From Actinomycetales bacterium mxb001 (lineage in GTDB: Bacteria; Actinomycetota; Actinomycetes; S36-B12): a DNA stretch of 38,856 nt. Shown one piece after another: positions 17,599-27,300 of this stretch. The stretch's first letter is position 1. Each line of letters opens with the position of its first letter. The stretch covers positions 1-38,856 of the forward strand of contig NBNH01000184.1 in the NCBI GenBank assembly GCA_004379115.1. Reading direction: 5' to 3'. The position numbers and the translations under genes were made by a program. Below the pieces are notes generated by a model. That model saw only the letters and a list, made by a program, of their open reading frames with translations, was not told the DNA's origin and did no database searches.

Positions 17599-19806
17599 GT
17601 GGCACGCGTCGGCATGAGCGCCCCGGTGTCGGTGGTTGCCGGTGGCAAGACCGCCAAGGCCCTGCGTGATGGCCTGGGCATCGCCACGGTCGGCGACCTG
17701 CTGCGTCACTATCCGCGTCGCTACGTCGATCCCGGGGAGCTCACCGACCTGGCCTCACTGCAGGTGGGGGAGCACGTCACCGTCTTCGCCGAGGTCGTGT
17801 CGGCCAGCACAAGACGCATGCAACAGCGCAAGGGCACCGTCAGCGAGGTCGTCGTCTCCGACGGCCGAGGTCGCATCAGCCTGGTGTTTTTCAACCAGCC
17901 GTGGCGCAGCGAGAGTCAACTGCGCACGGGTCGACGCGGCCTCTTCGCCGGCACGGTGTCGGCCTACGGAGGCACACGACAACTCGCGCATCCGCGCTTT
18001 GTCATGCTGCCCGACGCCGGTGAAGACGATGCCGAGGGCGAAGCGGCGTTCTCCGACCTCATCATCCCCGTTTATCCAGCGACCGCTGGCCTGCCGAGTT
18101 GGCGCATCCAGCAATCGGTGCGCCTGGCCCTCGACGCGGTCGATGACGCGGACGATCCTTTGCCACCCTCCGTGCGCATCGGCCACGGCCTGCTCGGTCT
18201 GCCCGACGCACTGCGGGCCGTTCATCGTCCGATCGATCGCGAGTCCATCGAACTCGGGCAGCGTCGTCTGCGTTTCGAGGAGGCCTTCGGCCTCCAGGCG
18301 GTGCTGGCGCAGCGGCGTCACGAGTTGCGTGGTCAGGCGGCTACGCCGCGGGCCCGGCGTACCGCCGGCCTGCTCGAGGCCTTCGATGAGCGACTGCACC
18401 TGCAGCTCACCGAAGCTCAGGCGCGCGTGGGCGATGAGATCGCCGCTGACTTGGAGGGCAGTCATCCCATGCATCGCCTGCTGCAGGGCGATGTCGGCAG
18501 CGGCAAGACGCTCGTGGCCCTGCGCGCGATGCTCCAGGTCGTCGATGCTGGCGGCCAGGCCGCTTTGCTGGCGCCCACCGAGGTCCTCGCCCAGCAGCAC
18601 CTGCGCACCCTGCAAAGATTCCTCGGTCCTCTCGCCGAACGCGGATTGCTCGGCGGTGATATCGAGGGCACGCGCCTGGCGTTCCTGTCGGGGTCGCAGT
18701 CCGCCAAGACGCGCCGCGAGGAACTCGCGGCGATTGCCAGCGGCGAGGCGGGCATCGTGGTGGGCACGCACGCGCTCCTGGAAGAGACCGTCGAATTCGC
18801 CGACCTCGGGCTTGTCGTCGTCGATGAGCAGCACCGCTTCGGTGTCGAGCAGCGCGCTGCCCTGGCCGAGCGGGCGCGTGAGGGCCTGCGCCCGCACGTG
18901 CTCGTGATGACCGCCACGCCCATTCCGCGCACCGTCGCCATGACGGTGTTCGGCGACCTCGATGTGAGCGTGATCGACGGCTATCCGCCGGGGCGCGGCA
19001 CCATCGCCACGCACGTCGTTGCGCCCCGGGAGCACCCGGCCCACCTGACTCGCGCGTGGCAGCGGGTCCGCGAGGAGGTCGCTGAGGGTCGCAAGGTCTT
19101 CGTCGTGTGCCCGCGCATCGGCGATGACGGAGCCGACGTCGGTGATGAGGACATCGGGTCGGTCGAGCCGGAAACCCATCCGGTCTCGAGTGTCCTCGAC
19201 GTCACCGCCGAACTCAGTGAGCGCCTCCTGCCCGATCTTCGCGTCGGCATGGTGCACGGGCGGATGAGCGCCGACGACAAGGACGAGGCCATGCGAAGGT
19301 TCGGTGCGCCGTCGGACGACCCGGACGCACTCGACGTGCTCGTGGCCACCACCGTCATCGAGGTGGGCGTCGACATCCCCGCCGCGTCCACGATGGTGAT
19401 CCTTGACGCCGACCGCTTCGGCATCTCCCAGCTCCATCAGCTGCGCGGTCGCATTGCCCGTGGAGGCGAGGATGGCCTCTGCCTCCTGGTCACCGCCTCC
19501 GATCCCGACACTCCCGCCCGTGAGCGCCTGGCCGCCGTTGCCGCCACGACCGACGGCTTCGCCCTGGCACGCGTCGACCTGCAGTCCCGACGAGAGGGCG
19601 ACATCCTGGGCACTCTCCAGTCCGGTCGACGCTCATCGCTGCGGCTGCTGGAGGTGATTCGTGACGAGGATGTCGTCCGCGAGGCACGTGATGCCGCGAC
19701 GGAGATCGTCGAGGACGATCCGGAGTTGAAGCGCTGGCCTGCGTTGCGGGCGCACATCGCCGAGATCGCCAACGACGACCGCTCCGACTTCCTCGAGAAG
19801 GGCTGA
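17599..19806 (+). CDS. recG: ATP-dependent DNA helicase RecG
   Basis: MHRLLQGDVGSGKTLVALRAML, VVVDEQHRFGVEQRAAL, MTATPIPRTVAMTVFGDLDVSVIDGYPPGR, VATTVIEVGVDIPAAS. Confidence 0.96.
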   Translation: MARVGMSAPVSVVAGGKTAKALRDGLGIATVGDLLRHYPRRYVDPGELTDLASLQVGEHVTVFAEVVSASTRRMQQRKGTVSEVVVSDGRGRISLVFFNQPWRSESQLRTGRRGLFAGTVSAYGGTRQLAHPRFVMLPDAGEDDAEGEAAFSDLIIPVYPATAGLPSWRIQQSVRLALDAVDDADDPLPPSVRIGHGLLGLPDALRAVHRPIDRESIELGQRRLRFEEAFGLQAVLAQRRHELRGQAATPRARRTAGLLEAFDERLHLQLTEAQARVGDEIAADLEGSHPMHRLLQGDVGSGKTLVALRAMLQVVDAGGQAALLAPTEVLAQQHLRTLQRFLGPLAERGLLGGDIEGTRLAFLSGSQSAKTRREELAAIASGEAGIVVGTHALLEETVEFADLGLVVVDEQHRFGVEQRAALAERAREGLRPHVLVMTATPIPRTVAMTVFGDLDVSVIDGYPPGRGTIATHVVAPREHPAHLTRAWQRVREEVAEGRKVFVVCPRIGDDGADVGDEDIGSVEPETHPVSSVLDVTAELSERLLPDLRVGMVHGRMSADDKDEAMRRFGAPSDDPDALDVLVATTVIEVGVDIPAASTMVILDADRFGISQLHQLRGRIARGGEDGLCLLVTASDPDTPARERLAAVAATTDGFALARVDLQSRREGDILGTLQSGRRSSLRLLEVIRDEDVVREARDAATEIVEDDPELKRWPALRAHIAEIANDDRSDFLEKG

Positions 19807-19807
19807 C

Positions 19808-20380
19808 ATGCGCATCATCGGCGGGACCGTCGGGGGGCGACGCATCGCGGTCCCCGCGCGCGGCACCCGTCCAACATCCGATCGCGTTCGCGAGTCGCTG
19901 TTCTCATCCCTCGAGTCGCTGCTGGGCGGTTGGTCGGACCTACGCGTGCTCGACCTGTACGCCGGCTCCGGGGCGCTCGGGCTCGAAGCCCTCAGTCGCG
20001 GGGCGACGTCGGCGGTCTTCGTCGAGCGCGACCGATCGACCGTGCGCGTGATCGAGGGCAACATCGCCAGCCTCGGGCTAGCCGGTGCGCAGGTCACCGC
20101 CGCCGACGCCGAGTCCTGGTGCGCGCGACCGGCGGATGCGTCGTTCGATCTCGTGCTCCTCGACCCGCCCTACTCCGTGCCGACCGAGACCCTGCGCGTC
20201 GCCCTCGACACCCTCGGTCGGCGTGGCTGGCTAGCACCCGAGGCGGTCGCCGTCGTCGAGCGCGACGCGCGCGATGCCGTCGACCCGTGGCCCGAGGGCT
20301 CCTGGGAGCCAATACGTCGCAAGGACTTCGGGGACACGGCCCTTTGGTACGGTCGTTACCTCGGCAGCGAGCCCTTGTAG
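19808..20380 (+). CDS. rsmD: 16S rRNA (guanine(966)-N(2))-methyltransferase
   Basis: MRIIGGTVGGRRIAVPARGTRPTSDRVRESLFSSLE...VLDLYAGSGALGLEALSRG...LVLLDPPY. Confidence 0.95.
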   Translation: MRIIGGTVGGRRIAVPARGTRPTSDRVRESLFSSLESLLGGWSDLRVLDLYAGSGALGLEALSRGATSAVFVERDRSTVRVIEGNIASLGLAGAQVTAADAESWCARPADASFDLVLLDPPYSVPTETLRVALDTLGRRGWLAPEAVAVVERDARDAVDPWPEGSWEPIRRKDFGDTALWYGRYLGSEPL

Positions 20381-20402
20381 GGGGGATCGGAGGCGGGTCG
20401 TC

Positions 20403-20885
20403 ATGCGCGTCGCCGTGTGTCCGGGCTCCTTCGATCCGGTGACCAACGGCCATCTCGACGTCTTTACGCGAGCTGCTGCGCTCGCCGACAAGGTCATCGT
20501 GGCGGTGCTCATCAACAAGACCAAGTCGGGCCTGTTCACCGTCGATGAGCGCATCGAGATCCTGCGCGACGTGGTGGCCCCGCTGCCTAACGTCGAGGTC
20601 GACTCCTTCTACGGCCTTCTCGTCGACTACTGCCGCGACCACAACGTCAACGCCATCGTGAAGGGCCTGCGGGCCGTCAGCGATTTCGACTACGAGTTGC
20701 AGATGGCGCAGATGAACTACCGACTCGGGGGAGTCGAGACCCTCTTCGTCTCGACCAATCCCCTCTACAGCTACCTCTCGTCCAGCCTCGTCAAGGAGGT
20801 CGCTCGCCACGGTGGCAGCGTCGAGGGTCTGGTCCCCGATGCGGTCCTCGACAGGCTGCAGGCCAAACTAGACGCCCAGGGCTAA
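20403..20885 (+). CDS. coaD: Phosphopantetheine adenylyltransferase
   Basis: MRVAVCPGSFDPVTNGHLDVFTRAA...IVKGLRAVSDFDYELQMAQMNYRL...STNPLYSYLSSSLVKEVARHGG. Confidence 0.97.
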   Translation: MRVAVCPGSFDPVTNGHLDVFTRAAALADKVIVAVLINKTKSGLFTVDERIEILRDVVAPLPNVEVDSFYGLLVDYCRDHNVNAIVKGLRAVSDFDYELQMAQMNYRLGGVETLFVSTNPLYSYLSSSLVKEVARHGGSVEGLVPDAVLDRLQAKLDAQG

Positions 20886-20908
20886 GCCCCGGACTGTGAG
20901 GAGTCGTC

Positions 20909-21394
20909 GTGGATGTCGATCAAAGGCTCGATGAGCTTGCCCAGATGGTGGAGCAGGCCAAGGCCGTGCCGCTGTCAGCCTCGTGCATGGTCAATCGCGC
21001 CCAGGTGCTCGATCTCATCGAGGACATTCGCGATGCCCTTCCCCGCTCGCTGAGCGATGCCGACCAACTCCTCGCTGAGCGCGAAGCCGTCGTCGCCGAG
21101 GGTCGGCTCGAGGCGCAGCGCCTCATCGCGGAGGCTCGCGAGGAGCAGATCCGCATGCTGTCGCAGCATGAGATCTACCTCGTGGCCGTTGCCGAGGCCG
21201 AGGCGATTCGTGCCGAGACCGAAGACGAGACCAGCCGGATGCGCCGCGAGACCGATGACTACATCGACGCTCGCCTGGCCACCTTCGAGATCACCCTCCA
21301 CAAGACCCTGTCGGCGGTGGAGCGAGGGCGCGACAAGCTGCGCGACCAGGCCGAGGAGGAGTACGTCGACGACGATCAGCCGCTGCCCTCGTAG
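20909..21394 (+). CDS. DivIVA-like coiled-coil protein (SepIVA-type)
   Basis: MDVDQRLDELAQMVEQAKAVPLSASCMVNRAQVLDLIEDIRDALP followed by a long acidic coiled coil. Between coaD and DUF177, as Rv2927c/sepIVA in mycobacteria. Confidence 0.75.
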   Translation: MDVDQRLDELAQMVEQAKAVPLSASCMVNRAQVLDLIEDIRDALPRSLSDADQLLAEREAVVAEGRLEAQRLIAEAREEQIRMLSQHEIYLVAVAEAEAIRAETEDETSRMRRETDDYIDARLATFEITLHKTLSAVERGRDKLRDQAEEEYVDDDQPLPS

Positions 21395-21490
21395 GCCGCG
21401 GCCCGCCGGGGCGCCGACCCCCCGTCGTGGCGTATCCTTCTGGGCGGCCGGTCGTGAGACCGGGTCCACGTGCAGGAGTCCGGAGGCGCC

Positions 21491-22060
21491 TTGAGCACCC
21501 TCGACCCCCGAGCCCCGTTCGTCGTGAGTATTCGCGACCTCGGGCGACGGGCCGGGGCCATGCAGGAGCTCCACCGCACCGCACCTGCTCCGGCGGACCT
21601 GGGCTCAGGGCTGGCCAGGGTTCCCGAAGGCGCCGAGATCGACCTCGACCTGAGGCTCGAATCGGTGGTGGAGGGAGTCCTGGTCTCCGGGAAGGTTCGG
21701 GTGCCGGTGCGTGCAGATTGCGCGCGCTGTCTCGAGCCGGTCGAGTGGGACGAGGACGCGGACATCCAAGAGTTGTTCGTCTACCCGCCGCAGGATGCGC
21801 GAGGTCATCGCGTGGAATCGGCGGACGACGACGAGGACGCCCAACCCACGATTGAGGGAGACCTCATCGATCTCGAGCCGACGGTGCGAGATGCGATCGT
21901 CCTGCGATTGCCGCTCGCGCCAACGTGCCGGGAAGATTGTGCGGGTCTGTGCTCCGAGTGCGGAGCCAGACTCGACGACGATCCCGGACACGGCCACGAG
22001 AAGACCGACCCGCGCTGGGGCGCTCTCAGCGCACTGCGCGATATCGAAAAGGACAACTAA
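21491..22060 (+). CDS. DUF177/YceD family protein
   Basis: CARCLEPVEWDEDADIQELFVYP...CREDCAGLCSECGARLDDDPGHGHEKTDPRWGALSALRDI. TTG start 6 nt after GGAGG; alternative GTG at 21470. Confidence 0.88.
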   Translation: MSTLDPRAPFVVSIRDLGRRAGAMQELHRTAPAPADLGSGLARVPEGAEIDLDLRLESVVEGVLVSGKVRVPVRADCARCLEPVEWDEDADIQELFVYPPQDARGHRVESADDDEDAQPTIEGDLIDLEPTVRDAIVLRLPLAPTCREDCAGLCSECGARLDDDPGHGHEKTDPRWGALSALRDIEKDN

Positions 22061-22061
22061 C

Positions 22062-22235
22062 GTGGCCGTTCCCAAGCGGAAGACCTCCCGCTCCAACACC
22101 CGTCATCGCCGCTCGCAGTGGAAGGCCGCTGCCCCGGCCCTCGTGACGTGCGCTCGCTGCCGCGAGCCGAAGCTGGCGCACACCGTGTGCCCCACCTGCG
22201 GCACCTACGCCAAGCGTCGCGTCCTCGACGTCTGA
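22062..22235 (+). CDS. rpmF: 50S ribosomal protein bL32, zinc-ribbon form
   Basis: MAVPKRKTSRSNTRHRRSQWKAAAPALVTCARCREPKLAHTVCPTCGTYAKRRVLDV. Confidence 0.96.
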   Translation: MAVPKRKTSRSNTRHRRSQWKAAAPALVTCARCREPKLAHTVCPTCGTYAKRRVLDV

Positions 22236-22238
22236 TCG

Positions 22239-22487
22239 ATGGACGCGCGGCCCGGGGGAGATCCCCCGGTCGCGCATGCCCTCGCGCGTGTCCTCGGGCT
22301 CTCGTCTGAGGCTCATCTGCGGGCCGATACCCCGGTGGCGGCCCTGGGCGTGGATTCCCTCGCGGTGGTCCTGCTTATCGACGCCCTCGACGATTGCGGC
22401 TGGGCGCTCGATCCCGGTGCCGCACGCCGGGCGACCACCGTCGGTGATCTCATCGCCGCCTGCGAGCCGAGTGGAGTGTCGACATGA
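22239..22487 (+). CDS. Small acyl-carrier-protein-like protein
   Basis: [61 protein letters not shown] phosphopantetheine-attachment motif. Overlaps the rnc start. Confidence 0.75.
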   Translation: MDARPGGDPPVAHALARVLGLSSEAHLRADTPVAALGVDSLAVVLLIDALDDCGWALDPGAARRATTVGDLIAACEPSGVST

Positions 22488-23176
22488 GCGGCGACAGTGC
22501 AGCGGAACTGCGCCGACGGTTGGGCATCGAGTTGCCCGACGACCGCCTCGGTCTGGCGCTCACCCATCGCAGCTTCGCCTATGAAAACGGCGGCATTCCC
22601 ACCAATGAGCGACTGGAGTTCCTGGGCGATGCCGTGCTCGGACTCGTTGTCACCCAGACGCTCTACGACACGCACCCCGATGTCACCGAGGGTCAACTCG
22701 CGAAGATGCGTGCCGCCGTCGTCAACGCCCGCGCTCTCGCCGGAGTCGCACGCGAGCTCGGAGTGGGCGAGGCGCTACTGCTGGGCCGTGGCGAAGAGTC
22801 CACCGGTGGTCGAGACAAGTCGTCGATCCTGGCGGACACCCTCGAGGCGATCATCGGTGCCGTCTACCTGGAGTTCGGCCTCGCTGTTGCCGAGCAGGTG
22901 ATCCACGACCACTTCGATCCGCTCATCGAGCAGGCGGCCGAACTCGGTGCCGGGCTCGACTGGAAGACCTCCCTGCAAGAACTCGCGGCCGAACTCGGCC
23001 TGGGTGCCCCCGAATACCTCGTGGAGGAGAGCGGACCCGACCACGCCAAGCGCTTCGAGGCGCGGGTCAAGCTGGCCAGCAGCGTCTATCCGGTCGGCCT
23101 CGGGGGATCGAAGAAGGAGGCCGAGCAGCAGGCGGCGGAAGCGGCCTACCGCGCATTACCCGTCACCGATGCCTGA
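22484..23176 (+). CDS. rnc: Ribonuclease III
   Basis: [35 protein letters not shown]-terminal ds[21 protein letters not shown]. Confidence 0.97.
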   Translation: MSGDSAAELRRRLGIELPDDRLGLALTHRSFAYENGGIPTNERLEFLGDAVLGLVVTQTLYDTHPDVTEGQLAKMRAAVVNARALAGVARELGVGEALLLGRGEESTGGRDKSSILADTLEAIIGAVYLEFGLAVAEQVIHDHFDPLIEQAAELGAGLDWKTSLQELAAELGLGAPEYLVEESGPDHAKRFEARVKLASSVYPVGLGGSKKEAEQQAAEAAYRALPVTDA

Positions 23177-24044
23177 GCTCCCCGAGGTCGAGGTCGTCCG
23201 GCGTGGCCTCGACCCCTATGTGAGTGGCCGCCGTATCGCCTCTGTCGACGTGCTGCACCCGCGTGCCGTGCGCCGACATGAGCCGGGCGGCCGCGATCTT
23301 GCGCACGTGCTCACCGGCCAGCGTGTTCGGTGCGTCAGCCGACGGGGCAAGTACCTCTGGATGCCCCTCGACGACGGAGCGCTCGTGGCCCATCTCGGCA
23401 TGAGCGGGCAACTCCTCCTGCCCGGTCATCGCGACGCCGAGAGCGGTGACCCTCACCTGCGCGTGCGCGTCCGCTTCGAACGCGGCGACCGCGAACTGTG
23501 GTTCGTCGATCAGCGCACGTTTGGCGGGGTGCACGTCGATGAGCTGGTGACCGACGGGGCAGGCGGTCATGTCCCCGCGTCCGTCGCCCATATCGCGCGC
23601 GATCCGCTCGATCCGGCGTTCGACGAGCGGAGTTTCGTCGCTGCCCTGCGCCGACGTGATTCGGGCATCAAGCGCTGCCTGCTGGACCAGTCGCTTGTCT
23701 CCGGTATCGGCAACATCTACGCCGACGAGGCGCTCTGGCGGGCCCGCATCCATTACGACCGCCGGGCCCGCTCGCTGAGTTCGTCTCAGGCGCGGGGCCT
23801 GCTGGATCATGCGCGCGACGTCATGCGGGCGGCCCTGGCCGAGGGCGGTACGTCGTTCGACTCCCTCTACGTCAACGTCAACGGCGAGAGCGGGTGGTTC
23901 GACCGCTCGCTCGACGCCTATGGACGTGAGGGGGAGCCGTGCCGGCGCTGCGGACGCCCCATCGTCCGGGAGGCCTTCATGAACCGGTCCTCCTACCGGT
24001 GCCCGACCTGCCAGCGCCGTCCTCGGGCGGCCTCGGCGGATTGA
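23169..24044 (+). CDS. mutM: Formamidopyrimidine-DNA glycosylase
   Basis: [23 protein letters not shown]...[12 protein letters not shown]...[29 protein letters not shown]. Confidence 0.97.
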   Translation: MPELPEVEVVRRGLDPYVSGRRIASVDVLHPRAVRRHEPGGRDLAHVLTGQRVRCVSRRGKYLWMPLDDGALVAHLGMSGQLLLPGHRDAESGDPHLRVRVRFERGDRELWFVDQRTFGGVHVDELVTDGAGGHVPASVAHIARDPLDPAFDERSFVAALRRRDSGIKRCLLDQSLVSGIGNIYADEALWRARIHYDRRARSLSSSQARGLLDHARDVMRAALAEGGTSFDSLYVNVNGESGWFDRSLDAYGREGEPCRRCGRPIVREAFMNRSSYRCPTCQRRPRAASAD

Positions 24045-24093
24045 CGCTGGCGGCGCGCTGCTGTCACCCTGGGCGCACCGTCGAGGGAGGGTC

Positions 24094-24276
24094 ATGGCTA
24101 AGGCGATCTACGGCCACGTGGGCACCGATGCGCGCCTGCTGGCCGAGCTCACCCGGCTGCGGGCCCGCGTGCGCGAACTCGAGGCCGAGGTCGCCGGGCT
24201 GCAGGCACTCCTCGCCCATGACGCCGACCTCATCCCCGGCGACCTGGTGACCGCCGTGGGGGCTCCGACCTCCTGA
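24094..24276 (+). CDS. Small coiled-coil protein (60 aa)
   Basis: MAKAIYGHVGTDARLLAELTRLRARVRELEAEVAGLQALLAHDADLIPGDLVTAVGAPTS. SD GAGGG. Resembles small actinobacterial MAKA-YGHVG proteins as recalled. Confidence 0.7.
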   Translation: MAKAIYGHVGTDARLLAELTRLRARVRELEAEVAGLQALLAHDADLIPGDLVTAVGAPTS

Positions 24277-24281
24277 CCCGC

Positions 24282-24321
24282 ACGACGTCGTCCCCCCAAA
24301 GGTAGGGTGACGACGTCGTCC
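24282..24321. promoter_or_regulatory. Duplicated palindrome ACGACGTCGT(CC) flanking the smc -10 element
   Basis: ACGACGTCGTCC at 24282-24293 and 24310-24321 (28-bp offset). TAGGGT at 24303-24308 lies between them. Confidence 0.55.
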
Positions 24322-24370
24322 GCCGAACCCTCCCAACGGTTCGCGCGGTGTCGTCGGGAGGCGAGAGCGC

Positions 24371-27300
24371 GTGCACCTGAAGAGCCTGACTCTCAAGGGC
24401 TTCAAGTCGTTTGCGTCCGCCACGACCCTCGCCTTCGAACCCGGGGTCACATGTGTCGTCGGACCCAACGGTTCGGGCAAGTCCAATATCGTCGACGCCC
24501 TCGCGTGGGTCATGGGGGAGCAGGGCGCCAAGTCGCTGCGCGGCGGCGCCATGGCCGACGTCATCTTCGCTGGTACGACGGGCCGCGCCCCGCTGGGCCG
24601 CGCGGAAGTCGCTCTCACCATCGACAACACCGACGGCGCGCTCCCGATCGAATACACCGAAGTCACGATCTCGCGCACGCTGTTCCGCAACGGCGGATCC
24701 GAATACGCGATCAACGGCACGCCCTGCCGGCTTCTCGACGTTCAAGAGCTCCTGTCCGATTCGGGCATCGGCCGAGAGATGCACGTCATCGTCGGCCAGG
24801 GTCAGCTCGACACGATCCTGCACGCCACTCCCGAGGACCGACGCGGCTTCATCGAGGAGGCGGCCGGAGTCCTCAAGCACCGCAAGCGCAAGGAGAAGGC
24901 CCTGCGCAAGCTCGAGGCGATGCAGGGCAACCTCACGCGCCTGACCGATCTCACAACCGAGTTGCGCCGCCAGCTCAAGCCGCTCGGCCGCCAGGCCGAG
25001 GTCGCCCGTCGCGCAGCGACCATCCAGGCCGAGGCACGCGACTCGCGCCTGCGACTCCTGGCCGACGACCTCATGTCGTTCCGCACGGCGCTTGCCGCCG
25101 AGGTGGCCGACGAGACCGCCCTGCGCGAGCGGCGCCAGGAAGTCGAGGTCGCTCTCGCGGCCACGACAGCACGCGAGGTCGCACTCGAGGCCGACCTGCA
25201 ATCCGATGCGCCCCTGCTCGTCTCGGCGCAGGAGACGTGGTTCGGGCTGTCGGCCCTTCGCGAGCGACTGCTCGGCACGGCCTCCCTGGCCGCTGAGCGA
25301 CTGCGCCTGATCACTCCCGAGGTCGAGGACGACGTGCAAGCCGGTCGAGACCCCGAGGCCCTGGAGACCGAGGCATCGGCCGTGCGCGAAGAGGAACGCG
25401 TCCTGGTCGCCGAGGTCGCGACGTTGCAGGCAGCACTGGCCGAGGCATCACGGGCGCGCCAAGCGGCCGAACAACAGCATGCGGCTGAGGAGCGACGCGT
25501 CCAGCAGGAAGCGCGCGCCGCGGCGGATCGTCGCGAGGGCCTCGCCCGGCTATCCGGTCGTGTGGCTGCCGCACGATCGCGCCTCGAGGCGCGATCGGCG
25601 GAGATCGAGCGTTTGGCCGGGCAGCGCGAAGACGCACGCGCTCGTGCCGCCGAAGCCCAGCGCGACTTCACCGCCCTCGAGAGCCAGGTGGCCGGTCTCG
25701 ATGCGGGCGAGCGCGGCCTGGACACCGACTACGAGCGCACCCAGCGCGCCCTCGCCGAGGCTGAGGCGCGCGTCGAGGCGCTGCGCGGCGATGAGCGCGA
25801 TCACGAGCGCGAACGAGCTGCTCTCACCGCGCGTCTCGAAGCCCTTCGCCTGAGCCTCTCGCGCGGCGACGGACCCGGTGCGCTGCTGCGCGCCGGTGAG
25901 ACCGCGGGTGTCGTCGGGTCCGTGGCGTCCATGCTGGCTATCGAGCCCGGATGCGAGCGTGCCGTTGCCGCTGCGCTCGGCCCGCTGTCGGATGCCGTTG
26001 TCGTGCGCGACGCGAAGTCAGCCATCGCCGGACTCATGCTGTTGCATCGCGATGCGGCGGGCCGTGCAGCCGTGCTGGTGCTCGATGGTTCGGCCGCGTC
26101 GGCTCCGGCCGCGCGTCCCGCACCGGCGGGAGCGCGCTGGGTCACCGATGCTGTCGACGGTCCTCGTGATCTGCTCGATGCGCTGCGAGGTCGCCTCGGC
26201 GACGTCGCCCTCGTCGATTCGCTCGACGCTGCGGCCAGCCTGCGAGCCAGCGGAATCACGGTTGTCACCCGCGATGGCGACTTGATTACCGCGACGCATG
26301 CCATCGGTGGCTCCGGCGAGGCCCCCACCCTCTTGGAGATCCAGGCTGCCGTCGATGACGCCGAGCGCGCCTTCAACGACGTCCAGCATCGACTCGAGCG
26401 CACGCGGTTCGAACTCGCCGCCGCCATCGACGCCCAGCGCGTGGCGGCCGACGATGCCGAGGGTGCACTGGCCCGTCTGCACGAGTCCGATGCGCAGTTG
26501 GCCGCGATCGCCGAGCAGCTCGGGCTTCTCGGGCAGGCGGCGCGGGCCGCTACGGCCGAGGCCGATCGCCTCGCGTCAGTCGAGCAGGCAGCCCTCGAGG
26601 CGCTCGCCGCCGACGAGGCCACCCTGGCAGAGCTGGAAGTGCGCCTCGCGGCCGCGCAGGGCGAGCAGCCCACCGACGAACTTCCGGATCGACGCGTCGA
26701 GCTGTCGGCCCTGGCCGAGCAGGCGCGAGCCCATGAGGTCGAGGCACGCCTGGCTGTGCGCACCGGCGAGGAGCGGCAGTCCTCGCTGGCGGCACGCGCT
26801 GAGGCGCTGGAGCGCGCGGCCCACAACGAACGCGCGACCCGGCGCCGGGCGATCGAGCGTCGCGAGCAGCGGGCGCGCGAGGCGGAGGTCGCCAGTGCCG
26901 TCGCGCGCGGTGTCGATGTTGTCCTGCGCCGCCTCGAGATGTCCTTGACGATTGCCGACAGTGATCGGCGTCGCTTGGAAGAGGCTCAGGCCGAGCGCGA
27001 GCGCGAGGCTCAGTCCGTCCGCGCGCGCCTGCGCGAACTCGGTGCTGAGATGGAGCGACTGACCGACTCGGTGCACCGGGATGAGGTGGCGCGGGCCGAG
27101 CAGCGCCTGCGCATCGAGCAACTCGAATCCCGCGTGATCGAGGAGTTCGGCATCGACCCCGATGCGCTGGTGGCGGAGTATGGCCCGGACCAACTGGTTC
27201 CGCCTACGCCACCGGGACCCGACGAGGAGATCGATCCCGCGGCTCCGGTGCCGGAGCCCTATCCCTTCGATCGAGCCCAGCAGGAGCGGCGTCTGCGCGC

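Noticed and set aside
17755-19437. 560-aa minus-strand ORF opposite recG
   Set aside because: Shadow ORF of a GC-rich gene. The plus strand clearly encodes RecG helicase motifs, and the antisense protein is rich in H/R/D/G with no recognizable domain.
24325-24347. CGAACC-N8-GGTTCG in the smc leader as an SOS/LexA box
   Set aside because: Half-sites resemble the actinobacterial CGAAC/GTTCG motif, but the spacer is far longer than the usual 4 nt.
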